Notes: generated by a model not told the origin, from the sequence alone. Shown: positions 1-8,590, counted from the stretch's first letter. The stretch is 64,000 bases of DNA from Pontibacter anaerobius (GCF_026241195.1 NZ_JAPFQO010000005.1:62001-126000); one strand, 5' to 3'. Translations and numbers: made by a program.

Positions 1-125
1 GCATCAGCTACATATTTCTTCTCATTACCAATGAACCTGGGCTCATGTAAGGGGATAAAATCCTGGTTAGGGAAGAGCGACTTTATATAGTTTATGATGT
101 GGCTGTACTTAGTAGTCTGCCCCAT
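1..125 (-). CDS. LegC-type sugar aminotransferase, N-terminal fragment
   Basis: Partial gene running off the left edge; only about 41 N-terminal residues are visible. They include FIPLHEPRFIGNEKKY, the opening typical of LegC-family PLP-dependent aminotransferases (DegT/DnrJ/EryC1 fold), which aminate a 4-keto-6-deoxy hexose nucleotide during legionaminic-type nonulosonate synthesis. The ATG lies 32 bases downstream of the legB stop on the same strand, so the two are probably co-transcribed, and LegB would make the keto sugar that LegC aminates. The catalytic lysine and PLP site are outside the window, so the substrate cannot be confirmed. Other DegT-family sugar aminotransferases remain possible. 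Confidence 0.72.
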   Translation of the reverse strand, partial: MGQTTKYSHIINYIKSLFPNQDFIPLHEPRFIGNEKKYVAD

Positions 126-157
126 AAATAAGTTCTTAAAATAGATTAACCTTAATA

Positions 158-1156
158 CTAGATATTGTATATATCAGCCTTGTATTGTCGCAGATTCTCT
201 TTGTTTCGGAACCACTCGATGGTTTCCGCAAGCCCCTGCTCTAAGGTGTATTTCATCTCCCAATTTGTATGGCTTTTAATTTTACTGTTAGCGCCATATA
301 AACGGAACACCTCGCTCTTCTCAGGCCTTAAACGAACATCATCCTGTATAATTCTTGCATCCGGATTAATTTGGTTGATAAGGCTCTGCGCAAGATCTCC
401 AACTGTTATCTCAGATTCTGTTGCGATGTTACAATCTTCACCGATTAGGCTATCTGACTTAGCTATTTCAACAAAACCATTGGCTGTATCTTTTACAAAA
501 AGCAGATCACGTGTAGGAGTAATATCTCCTAATTTGATTTCAGTTTTACCCTGCAGCAACTGCGTAATAATTGTAGGAATAACAGCTCTGGCTGATTGGC
601 GAGGACCATAGGTATTAAATGGACGCACTATAGTAAGTGGTAAGTTGAAACTCCTATAAAAGGAATCTGCTATGCAGTCTGCACCAATCTTTGAAGCCGA
701 ATAAGGAGATTGTGGCTGACGTGGATGCTTCTCATCTATCGGAATATATTGTGCTGTACCATACACTTCTGAGGTAGACGTAACTAGTACTCTTTCTACC
801 CCTAAGTCTTTTGCTGCCTGAACAATATTCAAAGTACCTTTTACATTGGTATCAATATAGCTATCGGGAGAATGGTAACTAAACGGTATAGCAATCAGTG
901 CCGCTAAGTGAAACACCACATCTACATCTTTCATGGCAGTACGTACACCATTCGGATCCCGGATATCTCCCGAGAATATTTCTATTTGCGAGAGTTTTTC
1001 TTTAGGCAAGGTATCCAACCAGCCCCAGCTATTAAAAGAGTTATAATATACAAAAGCTTTAACCTGACATTCTTCTTCTAAAAGTCGCTCTACCAGATGG
1101 CTTCCTATAAAACCATCCGCACCAGTTACTAAGACTTTTTTGTTCTTAAGTTCCAT
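158..1156 (-). CDS. legB: NAD-dependent 4,6-dehydratase, LegB-like
   Basis: Extended short-chain dehydrogenase/reductase of 332 residues. The Rossmann motif TGADGFIG is at residues 11-18, the Ser/Thr catalytic segment TSTSE at 126-130 and the YxxxK pair at Tyr152/Lys156. Overall sequence and length match LegB, which removes water from a UDP/GDP-N-acetylhexosamine to give the 4-keto-6-deoxy sugar, the first step towards legionaminic acid. It lies directly upstream of a LegC-like aminotransferase, which supports this over a generic epimerase. The product would feed surface glycan (nonulosonate) synthesis in the cytoplasm. The rest of the pathway should lie to the left of the window. The exact nucleotide sugar is inferred from family. 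Confidence 0.8.
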   Translation of the reverse strand: MELKNKKVLVTGADGFIGSHLVERLLEEECQVKAFVYYNSFNSWGWLDTLPKEKLSQIEIFSGDIRDPNGVRTAMKDVDVVFHLAALIAIPFSYHSPDSYIDTNVKGTLNIVQAAKDLGVERVLVTSTSEVYGTAQYIPIDEKHPRQPQSPYSASKIGADCIADSFYRSFNLPLTIVRPFNTYGPRQSARAVIPTIITQLLQGKTEIKLGDITPTRDLLFVKDTANGFVEIAKSDSLIGEDCNIATESEITVGDLAQSLINQINPDARIIQDDVRLRPEKSEVFRLYGANSKIKSHTNWEMKYTLEQGLAETIEWFRNKENLRQYKADIYNI

Positions 1157-1203
1157 TACTTAAATTTTGCGCTAGAAATCTATATTTAATCAATAAGGCC
1201 CTG

Positions 1204-1211
1204 CAAAGATA
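1204..1211 (-). promoter_or_regulatory. Candidate -7 promoter element before legB
   Basis: On the minus strand the sequence reads TATCTTTG, a match to the Bacteroidota housekeeping -7 consensus TAnnTTTG, about 48 bases before the legB ATG. No convincing -33 TTG is seen at the usual 19-21 base spacing, so this is a weak call. Confidence 0.3.
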
Positions 1212-1323
1212 TAGAATATATCATAAAAGAAGGTGCTATGTCCTCCTCTATCATCACATTGTTCTGAGATCCTATTGACAAACCCAGGGAAAAAATTGAC
1301 TAAATCAACTTATATTAACACCT

Positions 1324-2550
1324 CTAATTCCGCACCGCAATCATTAGCCCCAACTCCTTATACCGCATGCCGAACTTTTTGGCGATATGGGCGTTGGTGA
1401 GGCTGCCTTTGTAGATGTAGACGCCGCTGCGGTAGTGCTCGTTCATGAACAGCACCTCGTTGATGCCGCCATACTTAGAGAACTCGGTGAAGATGGGCGT
1501 GAAGATGTTGCTGAGTGCCTGCGAGGCTGTCCGCGGAACCCTGGACGGGATGTTGGGCACGCAGTAGTGGATGATGTCATACTTACGGAAAACAGGGCGC
1601 GAGTGTGAGGTAATCTCAGAGGTTTCGAAGCAGCCGCCCTGGTCGATGCAGACATCGATGATGATGGAACCGGGGTTCATCTGGGCAACTACGCTCTCCT
1701 CTACCACGCAAGTAATTTGTCCCTCATCGGCCACAAAGGCACCGATTACTACATCCGCCTGTTTTATCTCATTATACATGATAGCCTTGTCCAGGGTAGA
1801 GGTAAAGATCTGCGCCCCCACGTTGTGCTTCAGGCGACGAAGTTTGTAGATATGGTTATCGAACACACGCACTTCTGCGCCCAAGCCCAGAGCAGCGCGT
1901 GCCGCAAATTCGGCCACAGAGCCGGCCCCAAGTATAACCACTTTGGTTGGGGCCACACCGGTGATCCCTCCAAGTATAATCCCTTTGCCCTCGTTGCTAC
2001 TGCTCAGGTACTCGGCAGCCACCATCATCACGGTACTGCCGGCAATCTCGCTCATGGCTCGCACCACCGGCTTTGCCTCCGATTTATCCCTGAATAGCTC
2101 AAAAGATATGGCGTTGATCTTTTTTCGTAGCAGGGCGTTGATATAGTCTGAAGTGAGGTTGCCGAAGTGAAGGGCGGAGATCAGTGTCTGGCCTGGACGA
2201 AGGTATTCGATTTCGTCGTAGGTTGGAGGCGCGATTTTCAGGATGATATCGGCTTCGTATACTTCCTCCGTGTTATACACGATTTTGGCGCCAGCCTCAG
2301 AGTATTCGTTATCAGAGTATTTGGAATGGCTGCCTGCTCCCGTCTCAATCTGTATGCGATGCCCCTGGTCAGTGAGCTGCTTCACGGCATCAGGAGTTAG
2401 GCCAATGCGATTCTCCTGAAACGAGGATTCCTTCGGGATGCCGATAAACAGGCTGCGGCGCCTCTCCTCCACAGCCAGCATCGACTCTTTCGGGTAAAGG
2501 GCCGGGCTTGTAGCCAGTTTTCCAAAATCTACGGCAAACTTCTCCGTCAT
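1324..2550 (-). CDS. ald: Alanine dehydrogenase
   Basis: Predicted NAD-dependent alanine dehydrogenase (L-alanine to pyruvate plus ammonium), 408 residues. It has the conserved N-terminal AlaDh/PNT segment IGIPKESSFQENRIGLTP at about 37-54 and the nucleotide-binding GAGSVAEFAA at about 208-217, with the acidic FD at the end of the next strand. The protein carries about 33 extra N-terminal residues relative to the Bacillus enzyme, as is usual for Bacteroidota homologues. It is on the same strand as porX-tsaE but separated by about 310 bases, so it may have its own promoter. Function is assigned from family. Lysine- or saccharopine-forming relatives share the fold but match less well. Confidence 0.9.
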   Translation of the reverse strand: MTEKFAVDFGKLATSPALYPKESMLAVEERRRSLFIGIPKESSFQENRIGLTPDAVKQLTDQGHRIQIETGAGSHSKYSDNEYSEAGAKIVYNTEEVYEADIILKIAPPTYDEIEYLRPGQTLISALHFGNLTSDYINALLRKKINAISFELFRDKSEAKPVVRAMSEIAGSTVMMVAAEYLSSSNEGKGIILGGITGVAPTKVVILGAGSVAEFAARAALGLGAEVRVFDNHIYKLRRLKHNVGAQIFTSTLDKAIMYNEIKQADVVIGAFVADEGQITCVVEESVVAQMNPGSIIIDVCIDQGGCFETSEITSHSRPVFRKYDIIHYCVPNIPSRVPRTASQALSNIFTPIFTEFSKYGGINEVLFMNEHYRSGVYIYKGSLTNAHIAKKFGMRYKELGLMIAVRN

Positions 2551-2806
2551 ACTTTATTTAGTTATGAGTTTAGAGTAAAAAGTGGAGAGTTATCATGTAC
2601 AGCTAATTTCACCTCAAACCCTATTTTCTGACTCAATCTATGTAAAAGTGCTTTACTTACCTTAAGTTGAAGCAACATTCTTCAACTCCCCCTTCGCTGG
2701 AGCTAGCTTGTAACTCGTACCTACCACATAAAACAGCAATAAGAACTATAAGCTTGTACCAGCAATGGTATATATTTATACTGCAGAATCAGCATACCTA
2801 TAAACT

Positions 2807-2874
2807 CACCCCTACCCCCAACGAGAGGGGGAATTTATAACTTCCAAACTCTTAAACCTTCTAACTTCCAAACT
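2807..2874. repeat. C-rich/G-rich hairpin and short direct repeat in the tsaE-ald gap
   Basis: The 310-base gap between tsaE and ald has no gene I can support. It contains CACCCCTACCCCC followed by a GGGGG arm (stem 2815-2819 / 2827-2831, seven-base loop). The same CACCCCT(A/G)CCCC start recurs near 6664, 59411 and 59550. Next to it the 13-mer TAACTTCCAAACT occurs twice, at 2838-2850 and 2862-2874, 24 bases apart; the second copy overlaps the tsaE stop. The rest of the gap is AT-rich and featureless to me. Confidence 0.5.
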
Positions 2875-3313
2875 TTCTAATAACCACTTCTCGCTCCTTG
2901 CCGTCTGCATCCGGAATAATATCTACAAGAAGGTAACTCTCCGGTAGCAGGTTCGGAATCAGGGAGGGCCATTCGATCAGGCAAAGGTTTCCAGATTCGA
3001 AATACTCCGGTGCCCCAATATCCAGCGCTTCGCGCTCCTCGTTTATCCTATAAAAATCGAAATGATAAATTAGTTTCCCATTCTCACCTTCATACTCGTT
3101 CACTAGCGCAAATGTCGGGCTGCTCACGTTCTCCTGCACGCCCATTTGCCTGCACAGCTCCTTAATCAGGGTTGTTTTGCCGGCCCCCATGGGCCCTTCA
3201 AAAAGTATGATCGGCTCCGAAGCAGCTTCCTCCAAAAGCACAGAAGCCGTCGCTGGCAAATCTCCCAACGACGACATCTTCATTTGTACCCGTTTAGTTT
3301 CTGTATTATACAT
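2861..3313 (-). CDS. tsaE: tRNA threonylcarbamoyladenosine biosynthesis ATPase TsaE
   Basis: A 150-residue P-loop protein with Walker A GPMGAGKTT at residues 40-48, followed by the family segment SSPTFALVNEYEG and the acidic IEWPSLIPN region. TsaE is the ATPase partner of the TsaB-TsaD complex that makes N6-threonylcarbamoyladenosine at position 37 of ANN-decoding tRNAs. The start overlaps the 3' end of porX by 8 bases, so the two genes are almost certainly translated from one transcript. A start at Met11 is possible but would break this coupling. Length is normal for the family. Confidence 0.92.
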   Translation of the reverse strand: MYNTETKRVQMKMSSLGDLPATASVLLEEAASEPIILFEGPMGAGKTTLIKELCRQMGVQENVSSPTFALVNEYEGENGKLIYHFDFYRINEEREALDIGAPEYFESGNLCLIEWPSLIPNLLPESYLLVDIIPDADGKEREVVIRKFGS

Positions 3314-4865
3314 TCTTCGGTGTAAGCGTTACAAACGGTATAATCACTTCCTCCAACGACACGCCCCCGTGCTGGAAGGTGTCTTTGTAGTAGTTCACGT
3401 AGTAGTTATAGTTATTTGGGTAAGCAAAGAAGTAGTCTTCTATCGCAAATACAAACGTAGTGGAAACATTGGCCTTTGGCAAGAAAAATCTCTCCGGCTT
3501 TCGCACTGTAAATACGTCTTTATCGGTATAACCCAGGTTCTTACCGTGCTTGTAGCGCAGGTTGGTGTTGGTATTTCTGTCGCCGATGATCTTAAATGGC
3601 CTTTTTACCCGGATGGTGCCGTGGTCGGTGGTAATGATGAGCCGGCCTTTCTTTTCTGCGATCATCTTCAGGGTGTCGAACAGCGGCGAATGCAGGAACC
3701 ACGACTTGGTGATGGAACGGTAAGCCGACTCGTCCGGGGCCAGTTCTCGTACCATGTTACTGTCTGTACGGGCATGCGATAACATATCCACGAAGTTGTA
3801 CACAATCACATTCAGCTTGTTGTTGTCCAGGTTGCTGAATTTGCTCAGCAGATCGCGACCAGCCTGAACGTTCGTGATCTTATGGTAGCTGTGCTTGTCG
3901 GTGACGCGGTTCTGCTGAAACTGTATTTCCAGGAAATCGGCCTCATGCAGGTTCTTACCCTCCTCTTCGTCGTCACTCACCCACATGTTCGGGTACTTTT
4001 TCTGAATCTCGGTTGGCAGCATGCCCGAGAAAATAGCGTTTCGGGCATAGGCTGTGGTGGTAGGAAGTATAGAGTAGAACATTTCCTCTGAGTCTACAGA
4101 GAAATACTCCGAGATCAACGGTTCCAGCACTTTCCACTGGTCATAACGCAGGTTATCGATCAGCACAAAGTATACGGGGCGGTCGCTTTCCTTCATCATC
4201 GGGAATACGCGTTGTTTAAACAGCTGGTGCGACATCAGCGGCGCCTCGTCATCGCCATTCATCCAGTCCTCATAATTATCCATGATGAAGCGGGCGAAAT
4301 TGGAGTTGGCCTCGTCTTTCTGCATGTTGATCACATCAGCCATACTTTTGTTTTCTGTCTCGTCTATCTCCAGCTCCCAGTATACCAGTTTTTTGTAGAT
4401 GTCAGCCCACTCCCCTGGGCTCAGACGTTCCCCAAAGGCCATGCCCAGCTGGCGGAAATCGCGCTGGTAGCTCATGTTGGTCTTCTCGCTCACCAGACGC
4501 TTGTTCTCCAGCACCTTTTTTACTGAAAGCAGAATCTGGTTGGGGTTAAGCGGCTTGATCAGGTAATCAGTGATCTTAGAACCGATGGCCTCTTCCATGA
4601 TATGCTCCTCCTCGCTCTTCGTGATCATGATCACGGGCACAGTGGGGCGAATTGATTTCAACTCATTCAGTGTCTCGAGGCCACTGATGCCGGGCATGTT
4701 CTCGTCCAGGAAAACCACATCAAAACTGCGGTCCCGGAACTCCTCAATAGCATCGGCGCCGCTGTTTACCGGCGTAATGTCATAGCCACGGTCCTCCAGA
4801 AAGAGGATATGCGGCTTCAGCAGGTCGATCTCATCATCGGCCCATAAAATATTGTATCTTTGCAT
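3306..4865 (-). CDS. porX: PorX, response regulator with PglZ domain (type IX secretion control)
   Basis: A 519-residue two-domain protein. The N-terminal receiver domain has acidic residues Asp10/Asp11, phospho-acceptor Asp54 (VFLDENMPG) and the Thr of MITKSEEE. The rest, from about residue 200, is a PglZ / alkaline-phosphatase-like domain with metal-site segments LIDNLRYDQW, PTTTAYARNAIFSG and ITTDHGT. This architecture is PorX, which works with the sensor kinase PorY and the sigma factor SigP to control the type IX secretion system in Bacteroidota. The metal centre is a phosphodiesterase in characterised homologues. It is followed by the overlapping tsaE and is divergent from the HD-domain gene. 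No porY or por structural gene lies in the window. Confidence 0.92.
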   Translation of the reverse strand: MQRYNILWADDEIDLLKPHILFLEDRGYDITPVNSGADAIEEFRDRSFDVVFLDENMPGISGLETLNELKSIRPTVPVIMITKSEEEHIMEEAIGSKITDYLIKPLNPNQILLSVKKVLENKRLVSEKTNMSYQRDFRQLGMAFGERLSPGEWADIYKKLVYWELEIDETENKSMADVINMQKDEANSNFARFIMDNYEDWMNGDDEAPLMSHQLFKQRVFPMMKESDRPVYFVLIDNLRYDQWKVLEPLISEYFSVDSEEMFYSILPTTTAYARNAIFSGMLPTEIQKKYPNMWVSDDEEEGKNLHEADFLEIQFQQNRVTDKHSYHKITNVQAGRDLLSKFSNLDNNKLNVIVYNFVDMLSHARTDSNMVRELAPDESAYRSITKSWFLHSPLFDTLKMIAEKKGRLIITTDHGTIRVKRPFKIIGDRNTNTNLRYKHGKNLGYTDKDVFTVRKPERFFLPKANVSTTFVFAIEDYFFAYPNNYNYYVNYYKDTFQHGGVSLEEVIIPFVTLTPKNV

Positions 4866-5151
4866 CGTTTTATACTTTGTATAGGTATGGCTAATTTGTA
4901 TAACGGTTGAAAGGCGCAGTAGTTAGTTGAAATAAGTGCTAAGCAACCCACCCTCTGTAGGGATAACAAACCAAAGCGGTTAATAATTGCTTCGTCCTGT
5001 CTTGTTAGCTATATGGAGCAGTCCTGCCGCAAGATCGTATCTTTTGGCTCATTTTAAGGCTAGTTTTCGGTACAGCATGGTTTCCCCAAGTTAATAAAAA
5101 CTTACGGTATCTATACTTGGTTTACTTACCAACACCCAAATCCCCGGTTTT

Positions 5152-6384
5152 GTGAATAAGAAAAAGATCTTCAACGACCCTGTTTACGGCTTTATAACGG
5201 CCCCGACAGAGCTTATTTTCGATATAATTGAGCATCCATACTTCCAGCGCCTGCGCCGCATCAAGCAACTGGGCCTGACGGAGATGGTATACCCGGGTGC
5301 GCTTCACACCCGTTTTCATCATGCGCTGGGGGCTATGCACCTGATGGACACTGCCCTGCAGACCCTGCGCAGTAAAAATAACGAAATAAACGATACTGAA
5401 TTTGAGGCCTCGCTCATTGCCATACTTTTGCACGATGTGGGCCATGGGCCTTTTTCGCATGCGCTGGAGACGGCCATTTTCAAAAATGTGCACCACGAGC
5501 ACCTCTCATTGCACATTATGCATTTGCTAAACGAGCAGTTTGACGGCAGATTGAGTATGGCCATCGATATTTTCACGGACAACTACCACCGCCGCTTCTT
5601 CCACCAGCTCGTTTCCAGCCAGTTAGACGTGGATCGCCTCGACTACCTGAACCGCGACAGCTTCTATACGGGTGTTTACGAGGGCAAGATCGGGGCAGAC
5701 CGCATTATTAAGATGCTGGACGTGGCTAACGACAAGCTGGTGGTGGAGGAAAAAGCCATCTATAGTATAGAGAACTTCCTGGTGAGTCGCCGGCTGATGT
5801 ACTGGCAAGTGTACCTGCACAAAACCGTAATCAGTGCAGAAAACATGGTGCTGCGCGTGGTGCAGCGTGCCCGCGAGCTGATGCAGCGCGGTGTGGAGGT
5901 ACCCGCCAGCCCCTGCCTCCGGTTCTTCCTCTCCACTGACCTCACCATGGATGATTTTAAGCAGGACAAGAACATACTGGAGCGTTTCGTATCCCTCGAC
6001 GACCACGACATCTGGAGCGGCATAAAGGACTGGGCCATGCACCCCGATTTTATACTTTCGTACCTGGCCAAAAGTATCCTGAGCCGCAAGCTGTTCAAAG
6101 TATACATCTCCGCCAAGCCTATAGACCATGAAATGCAGCTGGGCATCAAGGAACTGGTGCAGGACAAGTATAAACTGCCTGAAGAGGACATTAAATACCT
6201 GATGATCTCGGGTAAGATTGGCAACAACGCTTACGACGTGGAGGGCCAAACAATTGATATGCTGACCAAATCAGGTTATGTAGTAGACGTGGCCGAGGCC
6301 TCTGACCTACCTAATATCCGCGCCCTGAGCTATAAAGTGGAGAAACACTTCGTGTGTTACCCAAAGGAGGTGGCACATTTGTAG
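5152..6384 (+). CDS. HD-domain phosphohydrolase (SAMHD1/dGTPase-like)
   Basis: A 410-residue HD-superfamily protein. Metal ligands are visible: His56 or His57 in FHHALG, His94-Asp95 in LLHDVGHGPFSH and Asp161 in DVDRLDYLNRD. These are the hallmarks of the SAMHD1 / deoxynucleoside-triphosphate triphosphohydrolase group, so it may hydrolyse dNTPs or related nucleotides; the true substrate is unknown. The start is a GTG; the family usually begins a few residues before NDPVYGFI, which fits. Divergent from porX across about 290 bases, and followed by a strong terminator. As I recall, homologues in Bacteroidota often sit just before lpxD; here a non-coding repeat lies between them. Confidence 0.85.
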   Translation: MNKKKIFNDPVYGFITAPTELIFDIIEHPYFQRLRRIKQLGLTEMVYPGALHTRFHHALGAMHLMDTALQTLRSKNNEINDTEFEASLIAILLHDVGHGPFSHALETAIFKNVHHEHLSLHIMHLLNEQFDGRLSMAIDIFTDNYHRRFFHQLVSSQLDVDRLDYLNRDSFYTGVYEGKIGADRIIKMLDVANDKLVVEEKAIYSIENFLVSRRLMYWQVYLHKTVISAENMVLRVVQRARELMQRGVEVPASPCLRFFLSTDLTMDDFKQDKNILERFVSLDDHDIWSGIKDWAMHPDFILSYLAKSILSRKLFKVYISAKPIDHEMQLGIKELVQDKYKLPEEDIKYLMISGKIGNNAYDVEGQTIDMLTKSGYVVDVAEASDLPNIRALSYKVEKHFVCYPKEVAHL

Positions 6385-6433
6385 CACCTCTCCCTCATAA
6401 CCTGAGGCAAACAAGTATGAATTGAACAGTCAG

Positions 6434-6488
6434 GGCCTTTCCCACACTTTAAGTTTTTAGCTTGGAGTGTAGGAGAGGCCAGTTTTTA
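6434..6488 (+). terminator. Terminator after the HD-domain gene
   Basis: The arms 6434-6448 and 6466-6480 form a 15-base stem with one G-U pair and one mismatch, followed by a T run (AGTTTTTAA). It sits about 50 bases after the HD gene stop. Confidence 0.7.
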
Positions 6489-6511
6489 ACCGGCCAAAGT
6501 ATAATTTACAA

Positions 6512-7195
6512 GGCTGCTGGTGTTGCGTGGGCATGTCGCAACCTGTCCGCGCGATGGTGTAAGCCTACTCTGCAGATGATTTAACCCACCCCTGCCTTCT
6601 TTGTTGAGCGCCCTTACTCCTAAGGGGCACTTGTTTCAAGCTCCGGCGGCTGTATCATCCAACCACCCCTGCCCCTCCTTGTCAAAGGAGAGGAGTTTGA
6701 CCTCTCCCCAGCCCTCTCCTTTTCTCGAGGGCCCCTACCCCCAAAACAGGAGAGAGAGTCAGGTTCAAGTAGTATAGTGATGGCTATTGGATAATGATCC
6801 CAGTCTTTCCGTTGAGCGCCTTGTGAGATCCGGTGCCGCGCATGCGGCAGCGCCCTGGCGCAGGAGGGAACACCGCGCGATGCGGGAAGACGAGCCCTCC
6901 CGGGCTGGAGGGAGCCAAAGCCAGAGATACAACTGTAGGTTCGTAAGACTGAGGATCAGTAGTAGCTAATAAGGTTAGCTTGGTTCAAGCTACAGGAAGC
7001 ACGGCTATGGAATATAAAGTACGGATTGCGAGGATTAGGAAATCCGCAGCAGAGAGGTTCCGGACAGGGATGTCCGGAACAGCGGGAAAGGCAGGTATTA
7101 AGTATAGCCAAAGTATAAAGTATGGCTACAGTTGCGTTACAAACTCAACATCATTGTAAGACACAAGTCTGAAGACTTGCGCCAGAAGGAGGCGG
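6512..7195. repeat. Dispersed hairpin-rich non-coding repeat, copy A
   Basis: About 0.7 kb between the HD gene and lpxD that matches 59286-60085 (copy B) in blocks and in the same order. The best blocks are 6700-6760 versus 59581-59640 (one base substitution and one indel) and 6877-6928 versus 59768-59819 (51 of 52 identical). The left edge block 6512-6562 is about 84 per cent identical. Between blocks the copies diverge and differ in length. Short hairpins recur throughout, for example 7058-7079 and 7105-7128. No reading frame is shared between the copies, so I read it as non-coding. Whether it is transcribed, mobile or a decayed element cannot be told from two copies. Confidence 0.85.
7058..7079. 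repeat. Conserved perfect hairpin inside repeat copy A
   Basis: TTCCGGACA, loop GGGA, TGTCCGGAA: a perfect nine-pair stem. In copy B the same hairpin (59951-59972) has one change in the right arm (TGTCTGGAA), turning a G-C pair into G-U, so pairing is kept. This is mild support for a structure that matters as RNA. Confidence 0.7.
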
Positions 7196-7369
7196 AAAAG
7201 GTATAAATAAGCTGCACCAGCTAGCAGGTATAGCCGAGAAAAGAATAAGCCATGAAAAGTATAAACAAACCTCCCCTACCTGGGTTCTACTTTTAACGAT
7301 TAGATGAAAGGCTGGCGCAGGGTTCTAAAGTATAAACTTAAAACAGAAGGAGGTGGCGGGATTTTTTGT

Positions 7370-7377
7370 TAAGTTTG
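7370..7377 (+). promoter_or_regulatory. Candidate -7 promoter element before lpxD
   Basis: TAAGTTTG fits the Bacteroidota -7 consensus TAnnTTTG and lies about 48 bases before the lpxD ATG. It shares the 11-mer TTAAGTTTGCA with the lpxC promoter region. A matching -33 element is not evident. Confidence 0.45.
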
Positions 7378-7425
7378 CACCCCCAAAGCACTAGCGTTTT
7401 TGAGTTTTTGCTCTAATTTTACAAA

Positions 7426-8448
7426 ATGGAATTTACTGTTCAACAGATAGCTGACTTGCTGCAGGGCAAGGTAGAGGGAGATAATTCTGTCAAGGTCAGC
7501 ACTTTAGCCAAAATTGAGGAAGCCCAGACGGGTGCCCTTGCTTTTCTTTCCAACCCGAAGTACGAGCCATATTTATATAGCACCAGTGCCAGCGTCGTGA
7601 TCGTTTCCAATACGTTGGAACTGAAGAAAGAGACCAGCGCTACCCTTATCCGGGTGGAGGACCCCTATTCCAGTTTCTCAACCTTGCTACACTATTACCA
7701 GACGGCACTTTTAGCCTCCAAAGTAGGTGTGGAAGAGCCTTGTTTTATGGGTAAGGGCAGCCAGATTGGCGAAAACCATTACCGTGGCGCTTTCTCCTAC
7801 ATCGGCAACAACTGCAAGATCGGCAACAACGTGCGCATTTTCCCACAGGCATACATTGGCGACAATGTACATATCGGTGATAACACCACCATATTTGCCG
7901 GTGTAAAACTATACGCCAACACCGTGATAGGCAGCAACTGCACTATCCACTCCGGAGCCGTGATCGGCAGCGACGGCTTTGGCTGGGCACCGCAGCCAGA
8001 TGGCACCTACAAAGCCGTGCCGCAGATAGGCAATGTGGTACTGGAGGATGACATCTCCATAGGGGCCAACACCGCCATCGACTGTGCCACTATGGGTTCT
8101 ACCATCATCCGTAAGGGTACTAAAATTGACAACCTGGTGCAGATTGCGCACAATGTTGAAGTGGGCACCGACACGGTTATCGCCTCCCAAACTGGCATAT
8201 CAGGCTCAACTAAAATTGGCAACAACTGTGTCATTGCAGGCCAGGTGGGTATCGTAGGCCACATTACCATTGCTAACAAAACAACTATCGGGGCGCAATC
8301 GGGTGTTTCGAAGTCATTAAAAGAGGAAGGACTGATCATACAGGGCTCTCCGGCCTTCGACTACAAGCAAAACCTGCGAGCCATGACAGTGTTCCGCAAG
8401 CTGCCAGAGCTACAGCGCGAACTGGAGATGCTAAAGGAAAAAGTATAA
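7426..8448 (+). CDS. lpxD: UDP-3-O-acylglucosamine N-acyltransferase LpxD
   Basis: A 340-residue protein with an N-terminal LpxD-type uridine-binding domain followed by many left-handed beta-helix hexapeptide repeats, for example IGNNVRIFPQAYIGDNVHIG. The catalytic histidine is His242 in QIAHNVEVG. LpxD transfers a hydroxyacyl chain from acyl-ACP to the 2-amine of UDP-3-O-acyl-glucosamine, the third step of lipid A synthesis. It begins a run lpxD, lpxC/fabZ, lpxA, ABC ATPase on the same strand, although about 250 bases separate it from lpxC/fabZ. Length is normal. Confidence 0.95.
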   Translation: MEFTVQQIADLLQGKVEGDNSVKVSTLAKIEEAQTGALAFLSNPKYEPYLYSTSASVVIVSNTLELKKETSATLIRVEDPYSSFSTLLHYYQTALLASKVGVEEPCFMGKGSQIGENHYRGAFSYIGNNCKIGNNVRIFPQAYIGDNVHIGDNTTIFAGVKLYANTVIGSNCTIHSGAVIGSDGFGWAPQPDGTYKAVPQIGNVVLEDDISIGANTAIDCATMGSTIIRKGTKIDNLVQIAHNVEVGTDTVIASQTGISGSTKIGNNCVIAGQVGIVGHITIANKTTIGAQSGVSKSLKEEGLIIQGSPAFDYKQNLRAMTVFRKLPELQRELEMLKEKV

Positions 8449-8558
8449 ACCAAGGTCTTTGTAAAGTATAACAGGTGCTTTTCCTGAAGTGCCTCCTGTA
8501 CTTCATACCTTGCCTTTATCATATAATCTATTATCCGGCCGCTACTTTCTATATAAAA

Positions 8559-8590
8559 ATTGGCAATAGCCTATTAATGTCTTAAGTTTG
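8559..8590 (+). promoter_or_regulatory. Promoter before lpxC/fabZ (-33 / -7)
   Basis: A -33-like ATTG at 8559-8562 is followed 20 bases later by TAAGTTTG at 8583-8590, matching the Bacteroidota pattern TTG / 19-21 bases / TAnnTTTG. It would start a transcript with a leader of about 100 bases before the ATG at 8701, so lpxC/fabZ and lpxA may have a promoter separate from lpxD. Confidence 0.55.

Noticed and set aside
5623..6249. Long reading frame antisense to the HD phosphohydrolase
   Set aside because: It mirrors the codon bias of the real gene; no domain, and the sense gene has intact catalytic motifs. The same applies to other long antisense frames over lpxC/fabZ, purK and the TPR gene.
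6787..6969. Short reading frames inside repeat copy A, and others in copy B (59512-60005)
   Set aside because: Frames are not conserved between the two copies and are broken by indels of non-multiples of three, so they are not coding.
7096..7126. AAGTATA as a promoter element
   Set aside because: It occurs in both orientations inside coding regions and does not match the TAnnTTTG -7 or TTG -33 elements; positions relative to gene starts are irregular.
6512..7195. Repeat as a group II intron or transposon remnant
   Set aside because: No domain V-like hairpin, reverse transcriptase or transposase fragment is visible in either copy.
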